From Membranipora membranacea (Eukaryota > Bryozoa > Gymnolaemata > Cheilostomatida > Membraniporidae), in assembly GCA_914767715.1 (NCBI GenBank), contig OU612075.1, forward strand, positions 21,082,001 through 21,146,000: DNA of 64,000 nucleotides, given 5' to 3'. The notes beneath the pieces are model-generated. The model ran no database searches and was not told the origin of the DNA. It was given only the letters and a program-made list of their open reading frames with translations. This document shows positions 1 through 13,500 of the stretch, one piece after another. The translations under genes and the position numbers were made by a program. Position 1 is the first letter of the stretch. Every line of letters begins with the position of its first letter.

Positions 1-3000
1 TGTGCACGCTGTGCTTATCTCCATACACAAACTGGATAAAGTTTCCTTCTTCGACTCCTACATGGTGAATCTACCGAGATAAATATTTGTTTAGTGATTT
101 AGCGCAAGCTGGAGTGTTTTTTACTGCTAAGCTCATATGTCCACATGATTCACCAAAATAACCCCCTCCCCCAAAATTTTACACTTTCAGCACACAAAAT
201 AAACAATTCTCATGATAGAGAATATACAAGGAAGTAGAGCTGTTTTCCCTAAAGTTTGGAGTCCACATTATTTTGGATTCAAGGAGAAGGTGACAAACCT
301 TTGAAAAATGGATATAGGGGGAGAGTTTGGAAATTATGGCAATGTAGGTCTATGTGTGTGTTAGAATATGGCTGGTTTACTGATATGAGTGTGTGAGTAT
401 GTGGGATTTGACTTCCCATGTCCCGCCCATCCAAACCCTCACATATATACAAAGAAAGGGTGAGAGAAGAGGATGTTATCTACCTTGCCGTTGTAGTTGT
501 CAGCTATAAGCAGATTTCCTTCCAAGTCAACAGCCACACCTCTTGGATAACTGAGCTTTTTGTCCTCTTTCTTGTTACCGTAGGTAAACTTGAGGTCGTG
601 CGTGTGCGCATCGAATATGGCGATTTTCTTACTGAAATAGTCTGAGACTATGATGTCATCATCAAGTGTCACACCCACATAGGAAGGATTCTTAAACTGT
701 AGGGGCTTGAGACCAGCCTGTAAATTATATCAGAAATTGATATTCACATGATTGGTATAGTTGAGAGGGATTAGAAACCAAGTCCTGGAACAGCTCTAGT
801 CATGCTAGGGGGTTTCTACCAAAGTATAGGGTGCTATTATTTTTGCAGTGCAAAAAACTGAATTGTCATACAAAACAACAGCCATTCGAAACATTAGTCA
901 TCATGGCGTTAGCTTCAGTTTGTAAGTGTTCTTTTGGTATATATTCAAGTATCGGAGCATTGCTCACCTCGCCCCAGATGATCTCACAGAAAGCTCCCTC
1001 TATAGGATACACATAGACACATTTTCTGGAAGAGTCCGATACAACAATCTCGCCTTTACTGTTTATAGCCACTCCACGAGGACACTTCATCGGGTAATCA
1101 TCCAGGTTCCTACCAACCTTCTCAACCAAATTTCCATCCACGTTGAAGATTTTTAAATCCTGAGAATAATTTTATGGTATACAATATTACTGAAATATCT
1201 ATCAAGCGTGAAAATTTTGAGAATTGATCATAGTCTTAGAGTGTGCCTCATGTACGACGATGTTTCTCAGAGTTGATAGTCCCGAATTCTTTGATAACTA
1301 TTTTATTTCATGAGTCAACAGCTGTTGATCTCCAGCTCAGAAAGAATAGCTATTGATACAGCGACCGATCATGGGTGAATCTTGCACTCATAAAATTAAA
1401 AGAATTACCCTGCTTTTAGTATCTGATACGACAAACTTTCCATCTCCTATCCAAGCTATTCCAAAGGGATCTCTGAGGTCTGGATGGTCGATAGTCTGAA
1501 GGTGCTTCCCTTCAATGTCAAACACCTGCAATAATAAGCTCAGCTTTTATCTGCAGCTGAAAACTTATCTATGGAATGCTGTTTCGAATAGTTACTGCTA
1601 AGATTGAGCATACAGTCTGAAACTTGGTGGCTCTTTAAATTTGCATGAATAGTACTTTTGAAATAGGGAGGCCGAGATTCAGGCTATATTATGACCAAAT
1701 TTATTGTCAAAACACAGCCAAGTAGACCGACAATCACCTAAATCTAAATTTTAATGTACTCCAAACCTACCAATGTGTAAGCTGAGCTGACAATTACAAG
1801 ATTGTTTGTACGGGCAACATTTTCCAAACATCTTAGTAGGTGTAAGAGATGGCTTGACCAGTTTGTGAACTAGTCATATGTGATTAGTTCAGTAAAAAAA
1901 GCGTGGGAGAAAATATTTGTGAGTTGACACGTTGATGATTAGTTTTTGATAGAGAGGTCATAGTCTTTAATTTTATATCAGAGCACAATGCTGTCAGCAG
2001 AGTAACATTCTTGATCAAACACTGCTCCGTGATGAATTATGGCACCTGAATACTTGGGTTGTTGAGGAAGTTGTAATGAAGTATGCCCTACACCTGAACT
2101 GCAATAAAATTTAATAATTTTATCTTTGTATTATTTGTGGGAACTCAGCACCTATATTTCGGAATTCCGAAGCCATCTGATTGGCTACCTGCTCTAGTGA
2201 CATACTCCCCAAAGCATGCGGATTTGTTATTAATAGTTATCCTCTCTTGTCATTATTAGCTGATTTTTATTGACAGTTTATGCAGGGGATATCCCATTTC
2301 CCCTTTCTAAAGTTGCAATCAGAACCCAAACTAAACTCATTGTTCTTGCACATGCGCAAATTCAAGTCACGCATGATGCATACTTAGCCTTACGACACCT
2401 GCTTTGTGGTAATGATAGCCAAGTTTATCAGTAATCTACATGCCCAGTCAGATCACGAGAGTCAGTATGTGCTGCTGCAGCAAACTTGCAAAAAATGCGA
2501 ATTCTCGTTCCCTCTTGTTGGGTAAAATACAGGCATGTTCGATATTTAAACCCTGATCCGTGTACAACATGCACATTGCCAATCAAGTAAAATTTGATTT
2601 GCTCGTCCCTAATCAAATTGTCTTGCACTATGTCTGTAAATTTCTGAACGATGTGATGTGCATGGCATGTACAATGAAGACATCACTTTTATATGCCCGC
2701 GTGATGTTGTACTTTGAAAAACTCGAGAGATATCATCGCTAATCCAAATCCCCCTGACAACTGTCAATTTTGGGTGAACCCTAAACTTGGTAGCGTGGAT
2801 TTTTAAGGCATATCCTTGAAATTGTGTCATTCCTTCTTGTCCACCACATATTGCTTAGCCATGTATGCCATACAGTGCTATACGTGCATGTTAGAAAAAA
2901 TTTCATATTTAGAGAACACAGCATCAAAAAATACGTTTACCAAATACGTCGATCAATCGATGAACTCACCTAAAGCCCGGTGGCCGTCGGGCGGGAGGCA

Positions 3001-4827
3001 AGAGTCTGAGGGCCTAAAGCTAGGTGCTGACTAACCTTGACATTTTTGTTTTTTGAGTCGGTTATTAGCACTTCGCCATTTTCACTTATGGCTACATCTC
3101 TGAGCAGAGATCGCTTCTTGTCACTCTCCTGTTTTGCATAGAATTTACAAATCATTTCCACACCTTCAGCCTGCAAAAGGATGACATTTCTCTATCATAG
3201 TACATTATAAATATATTGATGACATGAATAGTAACTCCCAGGTGACCACATTTTGTAGACAGCTATGGTCCCGTATCATCCAGGTCTACCAACTCAGACA
3301 TTAAAACTGTACATTCTATAATACTCATTCTCATGCCATGATAATTTGCTTTCCTGGAAAGTATATTGCATCGTCTTGGAACAACTGGGATAATGCTGAC
3401 ACACAGTTTAAACATCAGAAAGTGATTAAAAGAACAAATTAGAATTCAACAAGAGGGAGGGAAGGTGGTCCCTGTGGAGTAAGGCTTTAGTCTTTTCCAA
3501 AAACAGTACTCATAACATTGGAATCCATTTGGTTTCTGTTGTGACTCTTGATTTTCAAACTTGTCTCCTTACCCAAGGACGAAAGTGAAGGTGTACTAAT
3601 ATTGATGTTGGTTCCCATTTCCATCCTAAGGGATTTAACAGCAACAATTGTTGGAAATCATGGATAAAAAAGAACATCAATTTTAAATTACTCTTCTTAT
3701 CTGGGCCCAAAAAGGTACTGCTAAAAAAATAATTACTTCCAAGATTTTGACATGATACTATACATGGCAGCTTCTGTTTAGACCCTATGATCATGGTCTA
3801 ATATCGTTAGCTGCCATAGTTTTCTACAGTCCAGACACTTCCATGTGGCGTGGCATATAAGAGACACCAGATTTACATGATTTGCTATGGTAAAATGTTT
3901 CCATCAATGAAAGTTTGCATCAATCTGAATCGGATGCTGCCTTTTTGTGAAAAGCACTGCTGCTGCATAGAATCGACTGGAGCCTCTCTAATTAGCTGAG
4001 CTGTCTCACAATTACAGATACATAGCTGAAGGCTTGTAGAATGTATACAGTAACCAGGTCAGCTGTACACAATATGTGTTTGTAGCAAAACCCTGAGAAA
4101 TCCTCCAAATCTTAGCTACTCCCATTACATATAGATATCACGAGCCACTTATCACCCTCTCCCTAATGCTGGAGTGCATGATTGTTAGAGATATTGCAGT
4201 GACAACCCTGAAAATTGTAAACAAGCAAATGTTGTTTTGTAATCATGTAGGAGGAATACTGAATAAGATGTTCGAGTGTGCGTTACATACCTTGATTTCA
4301 GCTGTAGAGACGTTACTTTGAACACTGGTCGTACTTTCTGCACCTGCACTTTTATCCGTCTGGCCCCCTACGCTAATCGATGTTACAAACGACTTATTAG
4401 CTAAGCTACTCTCATTTGTTCTCATAGATTCGTCCATGTTAAGCTCAGCGGTGGCACCTGACGAGGAGGCCTCACTTTGTTGCTTTATGAATCGTTTATC
4501 CCTGTCGACGAGCGCGACACGAGAGTGCCCGTTTAGACGACCCTCTGTTCTTATAGTGTCTGCTGTATCTGCAGAGGTGGTTGTCTGAAGTGTCATAGAA
4601 GACTCTGAGTTCTTACACTGAGGAGGTTCCATACTGCTAGTCTGTAGATTCTCCTTACCGTTGGAAGCTTCTGGATTAGTAGCAGTTCTACTTTTCATCG
4701 TGGTACCTGATGGTCGATTGGAGCCGTTCTGCTTTCTCGACTGCTGTGTGCCGTTGTTATTGTGACTATGCTGTTTCTTCCTTATAGTTGACCCTTGTGT
4801 CATGATTTTATCATCTGACATGTTGTT
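1..4827 (-). CDS. NHL-repeat beta-propeller protein (TRIM/NHL-like), 3' end beyond window
   Basis: Six exons read on the minus strand: 4827-4291 (ATG at 4821), 3170-3036, 1525-1409, 1159-968, 717-484 and 70 to beyond the left edge. All junctions are phase 0 with AG/GT sites. About 426 residues are visible. The first ~177 are polar and low-complexity (Ser, Thr, Asn, Gln). They are followed by at least five NHL-type blades, each with a strand like VVSD, ITDS or IVSDY followed by a short 'K-x-(V/I)-x-(V/I)F' strand, and PRGVA turns in two of them. NHL propellers usually bind RNA or protein, as in TRIM2/3/71 and Brat. No RING or B-box is seen in these exons. An acceptor lies just before the ATG (intron ending at 4828), so the gene continues upstream as 5' UTR or further coding exons. 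The propeller fold is confident. The exact orthologue is not known. Confidence 0.85.
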
Positions 4828-4938
4828 CTACAAAGAAAACAGAGCGGGTTTTAACACCGATGCACCAAAATTTCCTAACAATTTTAACAAAGATACACAT
4901 TCTTCCCCTCCTTTAAAACTGTGAAATATTTCAGTTAC

Positions 4939-7797
4939 CTGACTGCGATGATGAAGGCAGTTAGCCGCTAGTCCAGATTTCATCGCCATTTTTTTCAGCT
5001 GTTGATGACAATACAATCACCCTCACCCATAAAACTCTAATCCTCAAATGTCATCTGCCACTGGCCAGGTTTTGACAACGCTGGGTAATGTTGTTTTACT
5101 CTAACCAGCAAAAACAAGTGGATAACCATGATTGCGCCTCGCCTCGCCTTTGGTCATTTGACAGAAATCATAAATGACATTTATTAGCTCATTAAGAATG
5201 AGTTGATGTAGAGGCAGGTGCTTGCCTTACCAAAGTGATGCTGCCTGACATTTTTTTCTCTGACATCATCGACCAATTTTGCAAGTGCTGCCAGAATTGT
5301 TCTCAGCAGCATATCTCTATGCTTGAATCTGTTTGACTGAAGAGCTTACAACTGCGCAACGGAAGGGCAAGTATAGGCAAGAAAGTTGCTATCTCAAGAA
5401 TCTGCCTTATTTTTCCTGAAACACAGATTCCTATTTTAATTCACATTTCTCTTACATTGCTCTCATTCCTAGCTTAATATCATGAAATTGTGGGTTGAGC
5501 TTATAGCATCAGCTAACATCTCTGCTCCAAAACCACATTTAACAGTTTAGTATCAATCTCAATCCATAATCCAGGAACAGCAGATAACATCATTGGGATT
5601 CGGACCTAGGCTAGGAGTTGCACTCTTACCGTCTAGTTTAACAATAAATGTGGTATCTATGGTGACACAAAGTATCACCACGCATTCAAGAAAGAATGCT
5701 GTTACATTCTCATGACGTTTGGTATGAGGGTTAGGGCAATGCTTTTAAATGATCATTGACTTATATTCCGAGAAAGGCAATGTTTTATGCTCTTGTATTA
5801 CTCCTCTATCATATATTCTAAGCGTCAGCAGAATCGTCAATGTATTTATGAGTACTGCTTGCAGGCATAAGTAATATTCATAATTCTATGTTCAATATTG
5901 CTATTGATTGACATACATCGCTGCTCCTAATGTATCCTAAGATGTGATGGCCTGTGCTGTGCCTTTTTTCCCAATTTTGAAGATAGTCTGGCGCCCTTTC
6001 CTGCTGACAGCATTTCAAACCAGGCCAACTTATACACAGCTAGATAACAATTAGCGGGCAAACACCACACCCCACAGATGTTGATCATCATCATCATCAA
6101 CATCATCATCGTAATACACACATACAATACAATCGTATAATGTCAATCAGAGTGATTTCGAAAATCTCAATCTCTTATTTTACATTAGAACAGTAGCTAA
6201 ACGTATTCAGGGTTAACAGAATTGGTTTCCTGAATTAAATTATGATTTCAATTTCCATCAGCCTGGTGAGATCTGTGCTGTCTGCTATGTCCATGAAGGC
6301 CCTGCTTGTTATGAGCACTGTATTCCATAGACAGATGGAACAGTTTTGTTCCATGTACTCACCACTGTATATATGGAAAAGTTAGTAAAAATGCTGAGAT
6401 AGTGCAGATCAACCACTCAAGAAACAAACCAACCCCACGACCCGGAATTGTGCAAACATAGCCAACCTAGTCAAAGCCAAGTCAAAATTGCACAAACATA
6501 GGAGTAAGACCTCATGCGTGTAATACTCAGACCAACAGGTTCACACCGTTCTCATCTCAAAGCCCCCACCCAGTGACGAGATAGTTGCATATCAAAGAAT
6601 AACACCGTGCTGAAAGACCATAGTTATCATTCGGTCACTCTGCATAAAAACCGCACACAGAACAAGGTATTCAGTAAGACATAGTTTACCTTCCATCGAT
6701 TGGATTTTCCTATCATGGACACCATCTTGGTTGCAAACTTGATCTGCAATTCAAAGGTGGAGAAGAGTTGAGTAAGAATGCTGTCGTTATGATCCAGCTT
6801 TGAGCCTGTTGAGTCAGCGTAATGTTCACTGGTGTCAGTGTGATGTCTGATTTGAGCGAGAGACTGTCAAAAGTATAATTGAGCCGTCATATCCCACTTC
6901 AGGTCTCCACCTCATGTGAGATATACTATAATGCTGTCCTAAATTGAGCAGACTGTGGTGTCTTCTGTGGTCAACAACTAATACTTTTTTAAATACTACT
7001 TGGTGTTCATGCGTTTTTTTCTCCACTAGAGCTAGGTTTCTTACAGTTCATACACCTTTACTAAAGTCGTTCACTGTGGCGCACACATTAGACCCGGGAT
7101 CACTGCCGCACTGATTTGACATTGTAGACTATTGTGTGTGATGTCCCTACGGAAACCTATACGTCGGGCTAGGAGAGCAAGGCTTGCTCCTTGCTCACGC
7201 CCTCGTGGGAATTCACATTTTTCTTGCTCATTGTGTTCAAGCTTGGCACTCTGAGAGTGTCAATAATGATGTTAACGAATTAACATTTGTTATGTCTGTC
7301 ATTTCTTTCTTCATTATGTTGTAAAAATATTTCACAAAGCTTCTGTGCTTGCCAGTGATCATCTGCCCATGTATAAATTGTTTGGAATATTTTGCGCTTT
7401 TTCTTTTATTATCCTGCACTATTATCCTGCACTCGTCTCACCGCAAACTGATAGTAAAAAGTGGGTTTTTTCCCATCGACCCAACTTGTAGAAGCAGAGG
7501 TAACAAAGGTACAACCCTGGTCAATGATTGGACGACAACCATAGTAGTTTATGATGGTCATGAATCGTATTCTAGTGTTTTGACCTAACAACTCTTCCAT
7601 TCAACTGCACTAACCCAAGATAATAACAAGACAATTCCCAGAAGTTCGTCCCTGACTTACATCTACGCCCTCATTCATCTGTCGATCTTTTAGAGCGCTC
7701 ATTATCCACAAAGTCTCGACCAGCACAGACGACTGGTACACAAGGTCAAGGATTTCTCTGTGAGATGCTCCTATGGTGACTTCTATATTTTCGAAAG
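4939..7797 (-). CDS. Candidate upstream coding exons of the NHL gene (coiled-coil-like)
   Basis: Four open segments on the minus strand have plausible splice sites: 7797 or 7782 to 7661 (donor GAT|GTAAGT), 6743-6690 (18 codons), 5336-5231 (106 nt, strong donor) and 4998-4939 (20 codons). Their translations are rich in Leu, Glu, Lys and Arg, for example SHREILDLVYQSSVLVETL and HRDMLLRTILAALAKLVDDV, like the coiled coil that precedes NHL in TRIM proteins. Three of them join to each other and to the 4827 exon in phase 0. The 106-nt segment exits in phase 1 and does not close with the next one, so it may be alternative or joined through an unseen exon. The 7661 exon needs an upstream exon ending in phase 1. 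No RING or B-box exon was found. A real 5' extension of the NHL gene is likely, but the precise model is not settled. Confidence 0.45.
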
Positions 7798-9439
7798 CTT
7801 GATGCCAGTTTGTGGTTTCAAAAATGAAAAATTAGTGACGAAATTTTGAACTTGATAGATATACACTGAGCAGCGCTTGTTGCGATCCTTTCACAGACTG
7901 ACATGGAGTTACGACATGGGCAATAATAACAGGCGTGAGTTATTAGGCAGGCTTTGCTCTCAAATCTCCGTAAACAGGCATACCTAGCATTGTACCTGTT
8001 TTTGTTGGCTCTGTTTCTTATTGTATTCAGCGTATTGCGAGCCTATTAAATGGTCATCAAAATTATTATTACATCGAATAATTTCCATTAGCTGTCTGAA
8101 CTATGATATGGGGTGTGATCAGTGTATAACATGATAAGGGGATGAAAATACCGTCCCCTAACTTTCAGAAACATGTTTTAGATCTAGGCCTTTCTTTAGC
8201 AGATGACACAATGCCTACAATAGTGAACAGCCGCATTATTCATTGTATGATATGCGTGATCCACACGCACAACTCAGATAATTGTATTCTCATCTATACC
8301 TGACATATCACTGGACAGGTATATTCTCATGTTGCTTGGATGCAAAGTAATTTTACTGGTTGATATTTTTGGCCTGTACCTTTATACCATACCATACATA
8401 AAAAATTTTTGTTAACCAGAAAATTGACAAAGTATATGAATACATGTGAAGATGAAGCTGAGTACGGAAATTAGGATGAGTAATGAGGGGTCGGAAGTCA
8501 GCTGTTTGGTAATTGACTGATGACAAACAATCTAATATGATTTTATCAAGCGGCTTATGGAACCAAATAAACAGCTGCATATAAACTCAAGAAAAGGAAT
8601 TAATTGTGCTAATTGATACCCTTGAGATATAAGCCCCCACTGGTTTCTATGACTGCTTTGTATCAATAACTACATTGTTAGCTGTTAGAGTTGTCCTCTT
8701 GTTTCTGCGTAATGCAATGCCATGCAGCTGAGTTGTGATGAATTTTGCAGTGCAGTTGCACCAGGTTGCTCCCTGATTGCACTAAGAAATCATTTTAGAA
8801 CGGCATATCAATATCAACATAACTCAAATAGACTATAAATTTCTAAACCATAGCCATGAAATTTGAAATACGTATTGAAATCTGTATTTCGATAACCTCC
8901 GAGTCATACCTCATGATGTGTAGTGAGAAAATTTAGCAAGTGATGTATAAAAGACAGCCATACAATTTGCAGGCTTTGCTCAAATTATATAAGTGACAAT
9001 TTGATTCATTCTCCTGGCAGGATTTTTCCTTATTTCAATAGAATAATAGAAGACGGCTGATAAATTCAGACACTTTACTGAATAATCAGTCAAGATGATT
9101 TTTGTGTGAGTTATTTCTAGTGTATGTTAAATAAATAAAAACAGCCCCAGACTCCTCAGTATTTCTTACCCTGGGTCGAAAGTACTCGTTCAAACAAAAA
9201 TTACTCCGTTATGATCTCATTTGACTCGGCCATGACTGCCATCTACCTCATAATGGTTATATTATGGCTGTTGAAATATTGAAATATGGCAACTCTTGAA
9301 AATTGTTGAGGAATTATCATCATAGCAGGTCTGCCCTGAATTCTGAAGCATGAACTTCTAAAGACATGTTGATTCTGCTGCAAGTAAGATCATTACATCA
9401 TATGAAGCCTGGGCAAACTTTACCACAGAGTTTTCTTAC

Positions 9440-9490
9440 CTCAGTAGCTTCTCCATTGGTACCATGTTCTGTTTGTCCATCTCTGTCCAT
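9440..9490 (-). CDS. Possible first coding exon on the minus strand
   Basis: An ATG at 9490, preceded by an in-frame TAA, opens 17 codons that end at a strong donor (GAG|GTAAGAAA). The short peptide is polar (MDRDGQTEHGTNGEATE). It could start the NHL gene that lies downstream on the same strand. It exits in phase 0, however, while the nearest candidate exon (7661-7797) needs phase 1, so at least one exon would be missing between them. It may also be a chance arrangement. Confidence 0.25.
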
Positions 9491-10503
9491 TTATGATCAG
9501 GTTTTATTACCCATCAGCTATAACCTCAATATAATCCCCAGGTCAGAAAAAGTCAACCACCAGCCAACAGATATCAGAGTTCAGATCGCTTTACAATATT
9601 AGCTAGTGTTCAAAGTTGTATCAGAGTGCCTCATAAAATAATTGCGGCGGTGCTACTTTCACAGTTGGTCGTGTGTCCTTATTGTTTATTATGAGGATTG
9701 CCAATTTGCGCTCAGTTATGTGTTCCCTTGAAGTTTTTACAGTCGTAGAATTGATTGAAGTCAAGGAGTCAACTTGGTTTTTGGAAGGCGATATTACTGT
9801 CTAAAAATTGAGCGTCTCAAACTTTCAGTTGTCGACATGGTTCTCAGTCTTGTTTGAGTGGCTAATTAGCAGACTATGTAATATACATACACAGATATAT
9901 AGAGCAGCTAATGTGGCTCATAAATTAGGCTGCTGTATCTCTTCCATTTGATATCAAAACTGTTTTAGGAATATTGATCATAGTCCTAGCATGTGTACAT
10001 GTATTTGTCTCTAATTGAGTTGTATGATTGGGAGGTCCCGCTGACCTCCCTTTAAGGCTATATTGATAATCGGAAGGACAGCAGTACCCTGGTGTAATTT
10101 GGCTGCCTTCTAAGTGCTACTTGACCTACCAAGCACTTTCTTCAGACATTGTTTCACTTCTAATTTTAAACTTGATGGCCGTTTTGTTGATGATTGGGAT
10201 AATATGTGGTTGCAAGCCCTGGAATCCTGAAATCTAACTTAAGAAGCACAACAATCATAAATGCATAGCACTGACTGATTTATTAGAAATAGACGTCAGT
10301 AGATTTTGAATGCCTATTCGAATTATGACAACTCCTTTGCCCTCCCAATGCTGTTTTTTAACACCCAGTGAGGGTAGCTGGCTTTTCTACTCATATCCTC
10401 CAAGTCTTCCCGTAAATATTCGGGGCTTTCACTATACCAGGGCTGATGTTCATGCAGTAAGCCTACATACACATTCTTATTTTGGTTGATTATTTGTTTG
10501 TAG
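9491..10503. other. Gap between the NHL gene and PFAS, no gene seen
   Basis: About 1 kb of AT-rich sequence between the last minus-strand candidate exon and the first recognisable PFAS exon. I looked for upstream PFAS exons here and found none of the conserved N-terminal motifs. I see no repeat, RNA gene or clear promoter. Confidence 0.4.
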
Positions 10504-13500
10504 GAGACATAGTAGTGAAGGTTGGTGGTCCTGTGTATAGAATCGGTGTAGGAGGAGGAGCCGCCAGCTCCATTCAGGTAATCAACAGTTGCCTCAACTT
10601 ATCACTCTTTCAACACCGATGCTCATCACCCCGTTTGAGACGTGTCTAGAAATTGAACTGAACCAGGGCATCTCTTCAACTTCAATTTTATGATAGCTTC
10701 ATCAACGTGCAAAGCGCCGGGAAATGATGGGAATCAAACTCTCTTTACCTGTCTACCTAGACATGAGAAATTTGTTTTTATGTGAAATAAAGCAGTTGCT
10801 TATTGCCCAAAATAGTTGTCCCACCGATACAGATCCAAACCTAACCATGGGCTCTGCTTTGTTAAGGAGCAGTCTTATTGCTGTGTGGTTATTCAAAGCC
10901 TTATTACCTACAGGTGCAGGGAGATAACCACTCACAGTTAGACCTGGGAGCTGTACAGAGAGGAGACGCAGAGATGGAACAGAAGATGAACAGAATTATC
11001 AGAGCGTGTATTGAGGGAGATAATCCCATACTTAGCATACACGACCAGGGGGCCGGCGGTAATGGTGAGATGATTCTTAATATGTGTGCTTCGGTTTTCT
11101 GTAGACTTTCCAGGAAGCTGTCTAAATATTCAATTGTTTATTATTGGCATGTTTTTTTAAGTATTGAAGAGAATCTCGGTGTATATAATGTCATAAGTAA
11201 ACATTGTGATATCATAAGCTGATGACTATAATTTACGAAAGTGTTTACGTGACCACTATAAGTACACTTTCTCTAGAGTACATACTGTATATGTTTATGT
11301 ATATATATATAAATTATATGTTTATGGGTGATTATTTATTAAGTCATACCCCCTATTAATTTCCTCAGGTAATGTTCTAAAGGAGATCTGTGAACCTCAA
11401 GGTGCCATCATTCACTCTGATGCTTTCCAGCTTGGAGATCCCACCATAAACATTCTCGAGCTCTGGGGAGCAGAGTACCAGGTTTGTATTTTCAATCAGT
11501 TTTTTTGCTCAGATTATATCGGGGCGGCCATGGCCTGTCACGCTACTTGCTTGTGTGCTATGTGTTGAGGCAAAGACATAGGGATACTTAATTTCCTTAA
11601 ACAATTTCTGGAATAATAACTCCATGTTGATCCAAAGGCTAGACAGCTTGATCACTAACAAACAAATAATATGTCACTATGACCCAGTCAGTAACCTTTA
11701 CAATAAGAAAAACCAAAATTTAGTGCATCACTGAGGCAATCCATTATAGCTTCTAATTCGCTGGCTGAGCTCTTTCTTTAAACTGTCATAATCAATTAAT
11801 GATGATGAGGAAAGTATACAAAATCATTTATACTGACCACACTCTAAATATATGCAATGATAGATATGTGCATGTATGTAGTATGTCTGGTTCATTGAAT
11901 TCCATATAGAAAAGAATAGAATAGAAAAGAATCTAATTCAGTGGTCTGGTTGTTTTGCAGTTTGTCAGTGCTAATGGCTACGTGTGGTCACTTGTTACTA
12001 CCATTATTAGCTAATTATGGTCATCGCTCATTTACCATCAAAAATATCGGAAATATATTTTTTGTTGTGACGCTACGAATACATGGAAAGTGAAGCTATT
12101 AAAAGTTGTTGCATCTTTCTTGGAAAACTAAGACAGTCTTTTGAAAGGCTTTGTCTGCACTTACTATTTTACTATCTATGCTCATCATTGAATTCTGCAC
12201 TAATTAAAGTTGTCATGAGGGATGTTCTACCATTTCACTTTTCCAGGAAAGTAATGCCCTGCTGACTTCTGCTGCCGGGAAAGCTAAGCTTACCAAGATA
12301 GCTAAGAGAGAGAAATGTGATGCTAGCTTTGTCGGCGAGATCACGGGAGATGGAAAGGTGCGTGTTTGAGATTTAACAAAGAGGACATAACTCTGTATTA
12401 TGGAAATTACTGATAGACATAAACGTGAGCTGTCCATGCTTGAATTGAATAATATCTCACTATTTTTTAATGCAGTGCGGAGTATCGTACAACAGTTTGA
12501 GGCGTCTTAGTTCATTGTGCATAAGTATTGGCGTGTGGCCCAATAGCCCATAGCAGTTTTGCGTGTTACCTATCAAATCTACAACGCGGTTAAGATCAGA
12601 ACCATAAGTGCCCATAGCTTATTTTTACCATTACAGATACAGCTGACATCATTTAAAGAGCCTGTAGATGCAGGTAAAAAGCCTGCTAAACACACTAATG
12701 GTACAACAGAAAGTAATGGAGAGGCAGAATCAGATCAGAACGGCTCTAGTGAGGAGAAACCTGCTAAGAAGATGAAGACCAGACTACCTGTGGACCTTGA
12801 GTTAGAGTATGTACTCGGCGATATGCCCAAGAAGGTAAATAGTTTGCGATGGCCCGAGTGATGAGACACAAATAAAAGTTAGTTTTTTTGGGATCCTGGT
12901 GTTGAAATCTTTCAAATGATATATAAAATGACATTATTGGTTGGTGCCGTTACTATACCTCAATGTTTGCACTTACAATTTACTGATGTGGGAATGATGT
13001 GTGCACTACTGTTTTGTAACTGAGGGCTGGAACAATGGATAAGTCTACTTTAATTTATCCTATTATAAAGCTTCCGATATCCTTTTTGTGAGAAGATTAC
13101 TGTTTTGCAAGAGGAGTCTCTTTTTGCGCTATGCTTAAACTTTACCTTTCATCCTTTTAAGGTGTTTAATATAAATAGAATGAACAGATCTCTGACTGCT
13201 CTGTCATTTCCTGCTGATATCACTGTCAGACAAGCTTTAGAGAGAGTTCTCAAACTGCCGTCAGTGGCCAGCAAAAGATATCTCACCAACAAGGTAACCC
13301 AAATCAAACATGTGACCCACTCTGTTAGAATAATATCGAAAACAGATCCTTAATACTAAAATATAAATATACTAAAATACAAATATCTATAGAGAGCTCC
13401 TCAGTCACAGAGTAAGGAAATTTCAACAAAAATTTTGTTCAATGATGTTATTTCAAAAAATGTAAGTGGTGTATAGAGCAGGTAAATTCAAAATCTAATC

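Noticed and set aside
2428-3794. Several minus-strand frames of 60-80 codons between the NHL exons
   Set aside because: They lack NHL character and matching splice sites. The flanking NHL exons join perfectly without them.
8692-8801. Minus-strand segment with Cys and His residues considered as a B-box exon for the NHL gene
   Set aside because: The spacing of Cys/His does not fit a B-box or RING, and no frame joins the neighbouring candidate exons.
10878-11222. Plus-strand frame starting at an ATG at 10878
   Set aside because: Only 10914-11064 is coding (PFAS exon 2). The rest is intron read-through on both sides.
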